A DNA stretch of 64,000 nt from Motacilla alba alba (Eukaryota > Chordata > Aves > Passeriformes > Motacillidae). The translations under genes were made by a program, and so were the position numbers. The stretch lies in the NCBI RefSeq assembly GCF_015832195.1, contig NC_052028.1, positions 7,235,501 to 7,299,500 of the forward strand, written 5' to 3'. A model generated the notes under the pieces. It had not been told where the DNA came from, searched no databases, and was given only the letters and a program-made list of their open reading frames with translations. Of the stretch, positions 34,701-47,533 are shown one piece after another; the first letter of the stretch is position 1; every line of letters begins with the position of its first letter.

Positions 34701-37700
34701 TTAAGATGCAAACTTTGGCCTATAATCCTAATTATTGCTTTTCTACTCTCAAGCAGTTTTGTGCAGTGACCGCGGCGGTGCTCAGAAATGAAAGTTGTGC
34801 CAATGGCAACCCCTGACATGGTTATCAGGGGTGTCATGAGATTTTATGCATCTCTGAAAGCACCAGCTGTAAAAATTCAAGGCTTTCGTGAAAGTCTTAG
34901 CTTTCAGTTAAGAAATCCACCATGTATATCAATATTCTGAGTTGTGAGGAAAAGTTTGAAAACACATGTGTACTCTAAAAGTTTAGGTACCAAAGGACAA
35001 GGAAAATGAACGTCAGCTCTGTTGCTTTTATAAAATCCCTTGTTTATTTTAACTCTTGGCCCTTTTTATTATGGTTACTGTAAGTTTGTCAGTTGCAAAC
35101 CTAAGCAACTTTGTTATTTGTAAATATCCTGACAATACTTTGGTTATTTCCTAGTGGTGGTGAATGGATGGTGGAGCAGTCCTGGCTGGTTCAGGGGTGA
35201 GGTTTTTGCCTTGCTTCTGTCATGTTCTCTGGCACTAATGTGTTCCAGTGTTTTTAATTGCCAAGAGCAGCTGTAAATTCTCTCTTTGGGGTGTTCCCAT
35301 CACATCTCATTCAGCCATTATTAGTCATTACCCACCTTACCCTGTGATTGAATCCAAGGATAGAGCAAAGGGCAATTATTCAGCCCAAATCTACAGGACT
35401 TCATGTGAAGGCAGTGGGAAGGTTTTATTGCTAATATTTGTGACACATGGATTTACTGTGGCAGTTGGGGCCCTAAAGGAGGTCCCACCTGCTCCCTGTT
35501 AGCTCTGCTCAGTGTTCCACGTGTGAGTGGGACTGCAGAGCCCTCCTGGAATCCAGCATGGGAACAATTTGCCTCTGTGAGTTGCACACCACTAGAGCTG
35601 CAGACCAGATGAAACATCTAACAACTTCTTTACAAGGCAACTGGTTTATAAGTGAGGAGGAGCATTTGGAACATGTGATTTATAGTTGGGAATATTTTAT
35701 CATTGGTGAATGCTACTGTCACACTCACAGTGCTGTGCATCAGTGCGAGTTACTGGTGAAATTTCCCCTGGTTTAGAGCTCAGGCTGGGTGACACTGTGG
35801 TGACAGGGCAGTTTCAGGTGATCTGCTGACACTCTGCACCTTGCAGAGGCTTTCAGCACCCTCAGGTTACGCAGGGATTGTGTTTGTTTTCAAGATTCCC
35901 ACAGTTTTTAATGGGTTTATCCTGACTACAGTATGGTAAGAAGAGTGTTGTTCATCCCCAATTAAGATACAAGAGACACTTCATTGAAGGACCCTTGAAC
36001 CTGGATGTCTGCACAGCTGTGTCACAGAGACAGAGGTCGGGCACTGTGCTGCGTCTGGAAAAGTCTGGACAGTTCTGATGTGTTGAAATGTCTTTTAAAA
36101 TCTCCTTATACATATAAGGGCCAAACCTTACAAAGATGTGTGACAAAGCCCAGAGCCAAACCAAACTCCCCAGAGTGAACAACTGCTGCAGGGTTCAGCT
36201 GCTGGAGTCCTGGGAGAGGCAGGAGCTGGTGAATTAACTCTCTGAGGTGCAGGGTGGAACGATGGCTTTGACTTCCTCTGTTTTCTCATGTGGTAGGGTG
36301 GAACCTGGATTATTCCTGTAGGACTGAGGCCAGGCTTGTCTACAGCACTGTCCCAAACTGGTGATTCTGTGAAAGACCTGCACCAGCGTTTCACTGGCAA
36401 AAGGAATGTACAAAGGTCCTGTGCAGAGGAGGCACCACTGGAGCTGCCAGCTCTGCCCCCAGACCAGGGTTCTGCTCATCACTTGGCAGGAGAATTGCTC
36501 AGGTTTGCCTTTTTGCAGCATTTTTTTCCTTCTCATTTCTCGGACTGCTGGAAACGTCCCCTTTCCTCCTACTGCAGAACACTTGATCAGATACCAAGCC
36601 ACTGCTGTGTGAAAATACCATTAAAAGCAATGACTAAACACTGAGTTAGTTACTGAGTAACTTCTCAGGAGCCCTTCTCCATACTTGGGGAGTTACTGAA
36701 CTCCCCAAGTGTGCTGGTGAAAAAAAATTGAGCTGTGGGATGGCCTATTTGTATACAGGACTTTGAAGGGGAGCCTGGGTGGCTGCTCACAGGAAAACAC
36801 AAAATACTAATTAAATGAACAATCAGTGAATAGTATTGCAGAGGCTCTTCCTGCTCAGGAGAAGTGGATTGAGACTGCCAACAAAAGGATCCCTGTCCTG
36901 TCCAGCTGCTCTGCAGCAGAGCTCCAAGCTCCCTGGGATGGAGAGCAGGGTGGGGCCAGGCACAGCCCAAAGGCTCGGCTTGGCTCCCGCTGGAGACCAC
37001 TTCTGTCCTTCCCAACGTGTGAAAACAACACAGCCACAGGTCAGCAGATTATTTTTGTGGGAAATGAGGAAGGAATGCCCAGTGTTCCCTGGAGAGACAG
37101 CACATAACAAATCATAGAGCTCTGGCCTGCCTGGCATTATCCAGCTTAGTTTGAGGGAAAAAATAGTGGCACAAAATCAGCTTATTTTTTAAGCCCATCT
37201 GGAAACTAGTGGGAATTCATCTCACTGAATAAGGCCATTATAAATTATATCAGGCTTCATCACATATATTTGGGGGCAGAAAAAACTTATTGCAGACACT
37301 TGAGTTTATTCAGTCACACAACATAGATGAAATCCTTCTGTGTACTTTTCTGAAGAAAATATTTAGAAATAACTTTAAATCCCCACAAAACAAAAACTGT
37401 AGTATATAAAACACAGCTTCAGAGTTGCCTTGAGCTGCATTAACTTTTACTGTACAACCCTTTTTCTCTCCTCCTAAGAAAACAGTACATAATCTTTTAA
37501 GAAAATAAACTCTAACTCCTTTGTTGGATTAAATCTAACTCCTTTTAGCTGGATTTAATTCATTTTTGTCTAGCAGTGCTCCTCAACTGTCCCAGAGCAA
37601 GGGCTCTTGGCCAGTATGCAGTGACCTCAGGCTGGGGACAGCACGGGATGCTCCGGGAGTGGGGACAGCCCGGTGGGATGCACAGGAGCGCTTTGGGCTG

Positions 37701-37779
37701 CAGAGGCCTCCCCTGGTCTCTCCTCTGTGGCCTTGGCAGCGTTTTCATGGAATTTTTCAGCGGTGCCCACGTGGGAGTG

Positions 37780-38000
37780 GTGGCGGCCGGCCAGGAGCTC
37801 CAGCGCTGTGTTAATGATTGACTGCCGGGATAATGCAACAGCCCAGCCCCTGTGTGCCGGCTGCTGTGCCCCGCTGTGCCCCGCTGTGCTCCGGGGCACA
37901 CAGACCGGGGCAGCGCCCGCCGGGCACCGGCACCCGCCGCCGGCATGGCTCCCGCTGGCCTGGGACCGAGCTGAGGGGACAGGTGAGAGATGGGAGCGGC
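37780..38000. promoter_or_regulatory. Small CpG-rich segment, candidate SHROOM1 upstream promoter
   Basis: A GC- and CpG-dense patch with repeated GCTGTGCCCC (37865-37885) leads into the short repeat at 37971-38139. It is the only CpG-rich patch between SLU7 and the SHROOM1 coding exons, and it lies 9.5 kb upstream of the SHROOM1 acceptor at 47533. CAG followed by GTGAGAG (GT at 37983) could be the donor of a non-coding first exon. This is inference, as no start signal proves it. Confidence 0.35.
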
Positions 38001-38139
38001 TCTGACACCTGGAGAGCACGAGAGCTCGGTGCTGAGGGGACAGGTGAGAGTGGCTCTGACACCTGGAGAATATGGAGAGCTCGGTGCTGAGGGGACAGGT
38101 GAGAGTGGCTCTGACACCTGGAGAGCACGGAGAGCTCGT
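37971..38139 (+). repeat. Three-copy repeat (55-61 bp), each unit with a splice-donor-like sequence
   Basis: Units start CTGAGGGGACAGGTGAGAG at 37971, 38032 and 38087 and continue with GGCTCTGACACCTGGAGA and GAGAGCTCGG. The first unit carries a 6-nt insertion. Each has a strong donor-like CAG followed by GTGAGA, with GT at 37983, 38044 and 38099. Confidence 0.85.
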
Positions 38140-38299
38140 CAGGCTGTGATCTGCAGAGGTTCTGCTTCACCGGCTGTCAGATCTTCTCTGCTGTGGGACC
38201 AGAGCATTGGCTTCTGTTTCATAGAGAATACTGGAGGTAGAAATGGGCACTGTCAGTGCTCACTGGGAACCTGCCTTCAGATGCTGCAGCTGACAGGTA

Positions 38300-38398
38300 A
38301 CCTGTGTGTGCAAGGTGTCCCTGCCCATGGCAGCCAGGGGGGACTGGATGAGCTTTCAGGTGCCTTCCAACCCAAAGCATTTTGTAGTTCTGTGACTA
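38300..38398 (+). mobile_element. CR1 LINE 3' terminal fragment, plus orientation
   Basis: AAGGTGTCCCTGCCCATGGC, then GGACTGGATGAGCTTTCAGG, TGCCTTCCAACCCAAAGCA and TTCTGTGAC form a CR1 3' tail of about 100 bp. Confidence 0.8.
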
Positions 38399-38419
38399 AC
38401 AAAACCAAACAACATCTCT

Positions 38420-38453
38420 GTCTCTGTGTGTGTGTGTGTGTCTGTGTCTGTGT
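38420..38453 (+). repeat. (TG)n microsatellite with TC interruptions
   Basis: CTCTGTCTC is followed by an 18-bp TG run and then CTGTGTCTGTG, directly after the CR1 tail. Confidence 0.85.
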
Positions 38454-40126
38454 TTTGTAGATACCTGGTACATATTGCCTTCAGCAGTTGCTGTGCTGTC
38501 TGTTTGTGTATTTGCTTTATGCAAGAAAAGAATGAAAAGAACATTCTGGTTACTCTGGTGTTTATACTGTGTTTGCTGTAAGTCTGGAGAACAGGATTCT
38601 GCTGACCCATGGTCTGAGGAGATGCTCCTTAGCCTGTGGATAAGTGCCAGTGTTTGGGGAGGGATTCAGTGAGATCCCAGCTGCAGACCTCTGAGGGCCA
38701 CAGTGCGTGGTGTCACTCGTCTCTCCTGACAAGCAGATTTTCCTTTACCTCAGCAGGGTCCCTTGAGCAGCTGGGGGACACCCCACGTGTCCTTGGCCCT
38801 CAGAGGGTTTGGTGCAGTTTGGCGATCCATGGGTTTGGGTGTTTGAGGCACACCCAGCCGTGCCAGGTGCTTGTGGCCTTGTGGCACGGGTGCCAGTTGG
38901 GTGCTCATGGCATCGTGGCAGCCACCCGCAGGGGGTTTGGGGGGTCTCAGCAAACGAGGAGGTGTAGAGTGTGCCATCCCAGCTGGGCAGCCTGGGGCAG
39001 GCAGAGGCAATGGTCCTGCTGGGGAGGGATGGCATAAACCTGGGGCATCAGCCCATCCAGGGCCAGGCAGGAGCTGGTGGAGGGTGGTGGGAGGAGAAAT
39101 GTTGGACAAACAGCTGTGCAGGGGCTGTGTTTTCTGCCAGTCCTGTCTCCCCACCGAGGGCCGCCTCGGCTCTCAGGTGCATCTGCTGCCAAAGCCCACG
39201 TGCTCCCAGCCGGGGCACCCTCTGTGACAGCCAGCCTGGAAACAGAGGAGGGGGCAGGATGTGTGTTGGAAAATATTAAAACCACATTTTGAAATGTTTA
39301 ACTTGGGGCTGGGAGCTGTCTTAGGCACACATGGTTGCACCAGACCACCTGAACTTCAGGGCTTGTCCTCGGGATCTCTGACTGGGAAAGATGGCATTTT
39401 CGGAGGGAAATGTGTGAATGTAACCAAACACAGAGGACAGAATTGAATTTGTAACAGAAAAATTGTCTTTAAAATGCTAAAATTATCAGTGTGTTGTAGT
39501 GTGTAAGGGACCAATTGCAGTCCAGCTGTGGGCAGTCTGGAGTGTCATCTGAGTCTAACACAGTCACACGAGCTCTGCTCTAACCTTCAGTGTACAGATT
39601 ATGTGGGGGTTTTTAGAATAAATAAAATCTAGGTCTGTGCTAAGTGGGTCAGGTAAAGGGTCTGGCAGGTACACATTTCTACACAGAAATGAGCTACCTT
39701 GGTACAAAATGTACTTAATGATTCTCCAGCACAGGCGATGTTTGAGGCTAATGGTGAAATGCAGATTATAGAGGACTGATTTGGGAACTCAGAGGGGAAT
39801 TTCTGTAGAATGAGTTAAATATAGAAAGGTGGATCTGCAAAAACTCACACCTCTCTGTTTGGATGGGGACTAGCTGGTATGAAGTGCTCCAGGAAATCAC
39901 TCAGTCTCTTGCTTGTATGTACCCAGTAGACCCTGTCACTGAAACTGCCACTGCTCTCTGAATCACTCACCTGATATCAGAGGTGAACACCTGTCTTGCA
40001 GTCACCTGCTTAGGGAAAGTCTCTCACAAAAGCTCTGAGTGCTGCCTTTTCCCAGAATTGAAGTAATTTATGCTTCCCCCGGCATTTTTCCTCTGCCGTC
40101 TCCTGCCAGTCTTGCAGCATGTCTGG

Positions 40127-40378
40127 AGGGAGGCTGAATGAGGGTGGGTTTAGTTTGGATACTGAGAAGAAATTCTTCCCTGTGAGGGTGGTGAGGCCCT
40201 GGCACAGGCTGCCCAGAGGAGCTGTGGCTGCCCCATCCCTGGAAGTGTCCAGGACCAGGTGGGATGGGGCTTGGAGTGAGCTGGGACAGTGGAAGGTGTC
40301 CCTGCCCATGGCAGGGGTGGAGCAAGGTGATCCTTGAGGACCCTTCCAACCCAAACCATTCTGTGATTCTGAGATGTT
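40127..40378 (+). mobile_element. CR1 LINE 3' fragment, plus orientation
   Basis: A clear CR1 3' end of about 250 bp in plus orientation. Landmarks in order are TACTGAGAAGAAATTCTTCC, GGCACAGGCTGCCCAGAG, CCATCCCTGGAAGTGTCCA, GTCCCTGCCCATGGCAGGG, CCTTCCAACCCAAACCATTC and TGTGATTCTGAGAT. Frames open through it are not genes. Confidence 0.9.
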
Positions 40379-40399
40379 CTTTGCAGACCAAGGGTTTGA

Positions 40400-43300
40400 T
40401 TTCTGCCCCTAATTCTGAGCAACCCCTACCCCACCACTAAACCTGCTCTCATGTAACTATTGGATATTTCCAGATTATTTTTAACTACTAATCCAGGTTT
40501 TCATGTTTTGTTGTGGAGACCAGGGATGTGTTCAGTGAGATTAAGTATAAACACTGATGAATTCTGCCCAAACAAAAGCTTTGGGAAATTACTGGAATGC
40601 AATATAAAAAGGAACAGAGCAGTCTAATCTATTATTTCTTGTGTATATTTGGTGGTTTCCTCTTGTTCCAGTGGAATGTTGTGTAGTAACTGGATACTGC
40701 ATTACTGTCTGCCCCAGCCCAAAGGCAGGCGTAATTATATTTAACATCTGGATGAATTAGGCTGAAAACAGACATCCTCTGGAATGGAATAGTTTCTCTC
40801 TCCTATGTCAAAATAAGAAAGAGCTAAGGGCTTTTTTTAAATACCACATAAATTGATATTACTTTATAATCCTTGATTTATATACAAGAAAATGGAAGTG
40901 CTAATGTTGTTAGCCAGTTATGTTTTAGACTGCTGCTATGAAAGACTGGAAAATTACATGATTTCCTGAGGGTAGTAAGGTATTAAAAAAATTAATTTGT
41001 AGTTAGGAGGAGTGTTGAGAAGCTGAGAGGCCTGGGTTCTGCCCCTGCTGGGGGACTCCAATGATTTCATGGCAAGGCAGAGTCCTGCTGGTGTGGCAGA
41101 ATACAACTGAAGTTTGTAAGATACACTCTGAGGATCGGGGAGATTGTTTTGTTGGACGAAGCTCCACTTCCACCCCTGTGCTCGCTTTCTCTGTTTCATG
41201 TCTCCAGTCTCCTCCTCACTTGTGTTCAGGGTTGGGAAGTTTTCCAGGTGCCACAAGTGGATTCCTGTGCTGTCCTGTTCTCAGGGATAATCTAGGTGAG
41301 CCAGCCTGGCCATGTCACCCTCTGCTCTGGGAAGGTCTGCTGGGATTCTCTGTCCCATATTTTACCTGGTTATCCCTAGATGGAAACAACTTTGGGAATG
41401 TAGTGAAGAGAGTGCATTTCTAGATCTTCATGAAGTTCATAGCACACAGTCTAAAGCTTGCAAAGTTCAGCAAAAAGCTTCTTTGTACATTAAGGGACCA
41501 GAGAATGAACTTTTTGATCCATCTGAAGCCATAATTTAAATTATATAAACACATATAATTATAAACATAGATATTATATATATATATATAATCCCACTTC
41601 ATCAGGGTGAACTGTACATTGCTCCTTCCCCAGTCAGTGCCTCTGGATCCATCCTTGCCTAAAACTGGAGCTGCAGCAGGAATGTTTGTTCTCATTGCAG
41701 GTTTGTCTGTGGAAAACATATCTACAACATGTAGAAATTGGAATCTGCAGTGTTGTTCTGGCAAGACTCTTGGACTGCAATTACAGAGCCATCCATAGAG
41801 TTTCTGAGTATAGTTTTATATTACAATAAAGCATATGTAGGTGCCAGAAAACCACAGTTCTTCAAAGATAAGATGGCTGCATGACATTTCCCAGCCAGCC
41901 AACCCTCACTAGTGAGTTTGAGTGAGTGTCAGCTCTCCCAGAGCTCTGATAAAGCTGGAAAAGGCAAATTCTGATCCAGGCAGTGCTGGGAATACACTGA
42001 GTTTGGGATGTGTGGTAGCTGGTGAAGCTGCCTCTAATAAGCACTTGGGTTTTTCTAATTATAGGCAATTAATAATGAACATGTTTTTAAAACTGTGCTC
42101 ACATAGATTGCTAACCAACTACCAGCTCATAGGATTCTGGACTAAAGCCACGTCAGTGGAAGGAGATGTTGGATGGATTACCCCTATTTAAAGGCCAGTT
42201 TCTTCTCTTGTGAGCTTGACTTGCTGCCTAGGCTGTGGGAAGCTCAGTGCAGCCAGGGGCAGGTCAGAGGGACTATGAGAATTTTATTTTTCCCTGATGT
42301 TTCTTGGACAGCCTTGCTGGGAAGCAGTCAGCATGGTAGAAATGAGACAACATCTTTATTATAGGTATTAATTCTATTCTATTAATTAGTTAATTTAATA
42401 AAATATATAGTAGTTCTAAAGACATATGTTTAAAACTCAACAGTGTCATTTTTGATTTTTAGTACTTTAGAGTCTGTAATTTTTAATGCTCTTGGGGTGT
42501 TTTTGTAGCCTGTAAAAACAGTGTGGGGCTAAGTTTATGTCATCAAATGAATTTGATTAGATTTTAAAAAGAAATAAGGAAAATATGATGACATTAAAAG
42601 AGATAAAATGGAAGTGGTTAGGAAGAAATGCATACATTTGGGATGAAACTCTGATTTCTGACAAACTAATTTTCTGAGAAGCATTTACAGAGTTAGAAGA
42701 AACAGCAAGTGTTTGGTGTTTAATAGAATAGAGACTAATGCAGATGGAAACCAAGGGAAATTGTTGAGGCTGAATAAGGAAAGTCAGGGAATTCGAGGAC
42801 AATGGAGAGGTATGCAGTGGGTGACTGCTCTAATTAAAAGGTCAGACTCCGCTGGGTGCTCAGAAAAGGTCTCTCACAGGGCTGTGAAGCATTGCCAAAC
42901 CTGATCTTCCGCATTAATTCCTGGGCCAGAGCCTGGGCCACAGCTCTCACCTCCAAGAGCAGTTTATTTGGGCCATGGCTTTCATCACCCCATGTTAGGC
43001 AAATGCCAAATGTTCCTGTCCATCAGGGATGTCACCCCTTTGGGAAGCGGGGCCGGGAAGGTGTAGGATGGACCCACTCTGGTACTGTGGCTCCAGCAAA
43101 GCTCCCTTGTTGGTCACCAGGGATCTCTTCCTCCTTAGAGAGCCTGGCCTAGCAGGGTGAGGAAGATCAGGAAGGTTTGTCTATGCCCCTACACAGAAAA
43201 GGGGCATAGACTCAGATGCATTTTATTATTATTATTACTTTCATCCTTCTCTAAATTTCTCATGACACTTTGATGGCTCCAGAAAGCCTCAAGTGTGTAT

Positions 43301-46300
43301 CCGTGGGTCTTACTGGAAATGTTTACATTCCTCAAACTATGGTGAAATTTATTTCTGTGTACACAAGGCATAAACCTCCTCTAAATCCCACTTAGGCTCT
43401 CTTTTGGGACTGTGTGACACTTTGACTTCCCTGGCTCCCAGTAGCAGGGTGAGCCTTCCACGGGGCCTGGAAGCCAAATGTGAGGTTTTGTCCTTGGGTG
43501 TTGATGTGCAATATCCTTGGTAACCATTACCTACCTGCACAATAGTTCTGGGAATTGCACTAAATGAGAAAAACATGGATTAGAGTCTTCAGAAATCTTA
43601 GCAAAATAATGCAGATTAGCAGACTGTGTGTTTTTTCAGTCAGCCAAAGGCAGTATCATCTGCTATGTTTGCCTTCCTGTTAGAAACCTGAAGTTGAAAC
43701 CCAGGGGGATTTAATTGTTGATTATAGGCTAGAAACAAATAATAACAAAGGGAAAGTATCTATTAAAAAGAAAAGGCAGAGAAAGAGAGAAATAGTGACT
43801 TTCAGAGATGCTGGGCACACAGGCAATGCCAGCCACACTTTCCTGAATGGAGTATCCTTCAATTTCTCTCACCCTTTCAACAGTCATGTCAAAGTGATGG
43901 AATTTGAAGACTTCAGATATTTGTCTGGAATTTCTGGATATTTCAGAGTCTGGTCAAAGAAGCAGCTCTTATTTCAGATATCTCATATCTCAGAGATGGA
44001 GTCACTGAGAATGCATCCGTGTTGTGCAGGGGCATGGGTTCTGTCTCTCTGGCTGGAGGCCTGGGAACCTGTGCTAGATCACCAACTGATGACCTGCTGA
44101 ATGTTTCTGGGATGCCAGAGACTGCACCTGACTTCCCCAGGATTCTGCACCTGGCTTCCCCAAGATTCTGGCCTCTCTAGGCTGCCGTGGGAAAGCCAGG
44201 AGGATCACCTGCTAAAGCAAGAATCTCTCAGGTGATCTTTTGGTAGCAATGAAATCTCAGGGTCTGGGGAGCAGATGGGTCAGGTGCTTCAGCCTGTGCA
44301 ACAGACTGGAATCTGAAGAATTCCAGTTAATATTTACATCCAGTGTTTACCCTTTGATAAGGAACAGGTCATTCACTAATGTGGACATGACATAAGATTG
44401 GGAGGTTGTCAAGGTGTTTGCTTTGTGTTTTGCACACTTGTTCTCTTCTGGAGAGCCCTTGTGTACTGCAGTTTGATCCAGTTCAACAGCTGTGGGTTTC
44501 CCCTTCGTTTTCGTGGAGCCATCTGTATAAAAAGGGCAGTTAGACAACAAGAGAGCTCAGAAGGTTTGAACTCTGCTTGTGTTCATTAAGGAAAATTCTC
44601 ATTCTTGCTTCTGTGATGGAAAGATTGTGTTGGTCACTTCAAGGGAGCTCCACAAGTGCACAAATCATTGCAGACTGTGTTATATGCCAGGGGCCATTTT
44701 TCCTGGGTTGTTGAGGGCAAATCAGAGGCAGAGAGAATACCTGCGTTTCTGGTGGGTGGTGATTTGTTTGGGCAAGCATTGTATATCAGTGCAAGTGAGT
44801 TACAGATCAATTATGGCACCTGGCGAACTCTAAATGAGGTCAAACAAGACCAAAGTGTAATTATAATAAATCTTGCCCTTGTAAGACAGGTAAGTTGTTC
44901 ACTGACTGTGGTCTGGAGTCACTAGGTTTTCTCTGTACAGAGTTAATTTGCCAGACACGAGGCTTTGACATACTGAGTTGGTTGCAAAGAATTCAGGATT
45001 GTGCAATGCAGATCACCTTTCCCTAGAACAGAACAGGTTGATGTGGATTGAAGTTAAGTTAGCCTCTCTTTTTAACAACAAAAAACAACAACCAAACTAC
45101 TTTGGAACTTAATAGGTTGATAGTGGCTTTATTTCTTCCTTGGGCATGGAATGGATATACTTCCCTGCATTCTTACACTGTTACTACAATTCCCTTCATC
45201 TTTCAGTGATTTTGGTTCTGATATACTTTAGTTTAACATTTTTTTTCTTGCTTTCAGTGATTTACAATGCAAGCAAGTGGGTCTGGAATGGCACATTGTA
45301 TTCCAGCCTTGCCAGAATGTATCTGAGAGCCAGAGACAGCACAGTCCCTGAGGGAGCTCGGCCGCCTCCCCGCTGAGAGCTATAATGTCATTGTTCATGT
45401 CAGCTGAGTTTTAAGGACATTCATGATTTTCTCTCACATGGGAAAGAGAGGGCAGTTTCCACATAGTTCTTTGAACACATTGAGATAAATTATTCTGCTG
45501 CCAGGGTTTAGGAAATATCCTCTTCAAACAAACAAGACACGTTTTCCCTTAGTGTTTCAGTATCAGTCAGAGCTTCTTACCTCAATTTTCTAAGATACTG
45601 AAATGATATTTCCTATTACTTCTGGTATCATCATAAAATCCCGAGTCAAAAACTCTTCTCTGCATTGCCAACTTCACTGTAAATCCAATAAGGAGCTTGA
45701 AACAATGGGGGAAAAGAGATCTTGGGAATGACTGGTATAGGAAACGAGGAGAGCACTTCCATTGATAGACATGAACTAAATCACAACAGTTACTTGGATT
45801 CTGGACATTGCTGTGAAAAGTTAGAGTCAAATTCTCACTGTAAATCAGGGTGGCTCCATGAGCTTCCATGGAACTGTGCCAGCACATCCCAGACAAGGAC
45901 TTGGCTCCATCTATTTACAGCACCATCAGCAAGAGCTGCTTGGAGACGTTCCACTGGGAGAAAAATTTAATTAAAACAAGGGAGATAGGAATGACAGAGC
46001 AATCTGTCTTCTGGGTCTCTTGTGGAATGTGACTCCTGTGGGGTTTGATCCTGTGCACCCACAGCACCTCCAGGTCCTGCTGAGCTCTCCCAGGAGTCAC
46101 TGCCAGGGGCCAGAGCTCCAGGGCACTCCTAGGAAATGTGACTGCAATGGGGATACACCGTGCTACCCTCCCCGTCTGCACTGAGTGCCATTGCAATCAT
46201 TCAATGCTTTTTTTTCCTCATCTGTTTCAGAAAATCCAAGGTTTTCCTTTCACCAAGTATCTCAGGTTTTTATTTCTTTAAATTCCTTAACACACCAGGG

Positions 46301-47530
46301 TGGAAAGGATGGGGAATGGCATCACCAGCCACTGATGTTTCCTATTTCCTTTGTGACCCTGTTATTCACAGACAGACAATTAAATTTCATGACTTTGTTT
46401 TAAATCATCTGTAAAGTGGGAGAGAACTCCAGACATCCTTGAGTTGGTTTCTTACTAAAATGTTAAAAAACAAAGCAAGCACACAGAAAAAAAAAAAAAC
46501 AAAAACAAAAAAAACCAGCAGGCAAATTACCAGTTTGTGGTAATTTGTTGGGCTGTTTTCATTTCCCAGAAACTAGTTAATTTATTTAGTGTGCCCCACC
46601 AGTCCCAGTTTCATTTATAGATTAACTTGTGTATTTTGGCTCCTATCCATCTCTTCCTTTGGCTCAAAATGAATGATACCAGAACTGTCTTTGAAACAAG
46701 GCAGGAATGTGATTTTTTTTTTTTTTTATTAAAGAGAAACAGCACCCTGAAACCTCTCTTTCTGCCAGCTTTTTGAGGTCCCACCGCAGAAATAGGCAGA
46801 TTAGTGTCTGGTGAGTTCCACCTTTATGAATAAATCAGACATGTAATATTCTGGAGGGATCTGGACACAGTTTGTGTCTCCTCAGAAGGCCTTTTTCTGG
46901 AGCAGCTTGTTGATGAAGCTTTTCAAGATTGTTTGTTTGCTTTCTTTTAATAACTAATTGGTTTCTAGAGCTGATTTAGATGAGAATTACTAAACGAGGT
47001 TGCTGGTTAGCACCAGGCTGGTGCCAAGTTCAGTCTTTAATTTGGGGCTCCTCCTGCCTGGGAGCAGGTCAGGGGGTTTGAAGCTGGCAGAGGGGCTGAG
47101 AGGGTCAGGCTGTTGGTGTGAGAATCTCCTGCTTGTCTTCTCTTGGCCCATTGGGTTGCTGCTTGTGGAGATCCATTTGTTAAACTAAACCTATGGGCAT
47201 CATGGGCAGCAATCAGAGAGCAAGTGTCAAGTGCTGCTGATAAACACAGGCTGGTTTCCAGACTCTGCAAAAACTGTGCATTTTTCATACGTGAACTCTA
47301 TGCTGGTGCTTTTTCCTAGTCCATTTAGGGGTTTGCAGGGGAGTTCTGAGCTGCAGCCATAAATATCTGGCCATCTTTTAAAATCTGTGACTTGGGACTG
47401 ACAGCAGAATGTCTCATCAAGATGCTCTGTCAGTCTCAAGCACCTTTTTCTAGCACTCTGGGAAAGGTTTTCCAAGATGTGCCAGGAGAATCCTCCCACT
47501 GAGTCTTTTTCACACATTTCTCTTTCTTTT
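40400..47530. other. Gene-free interval upstream of the SHROOM1 coding exons
   Basis: AT-rich intergenic or 5' intronic sequence with short simple repeats: TA at about 41575-41592, TTA at about 43226-43240, and A-rich at about 46485-46515. No coding exon is recognised. It is probably the 5' intron or intergenic region of SHROOM1. Confidence 0.45.
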
Positions 47531-47533
47531 TAG

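Larger units (their letters stand above)
29950..37560. other. Gene-free interval between SLU7 and SHROOM1 (left part)
   Basis: Apart from the TA array and the CR1 fragment listed here, I see no exon or RNA gene. Open frames such as the 182-residue one on the minus strand at 30118-30666 lack recognisable domains and overlap frames on the other strand. Upstream 5' UTR exons of SHROOM1 could lie in this interval but cannot be recognised by sequence alone. Confidence 0.45.

Noticed and set aside
40010..40422. Minus- and plus-strand frames over 40.0-40.4 kb
   Set aside because: They overlap the CR1 3' fragment and reflect its sequence.
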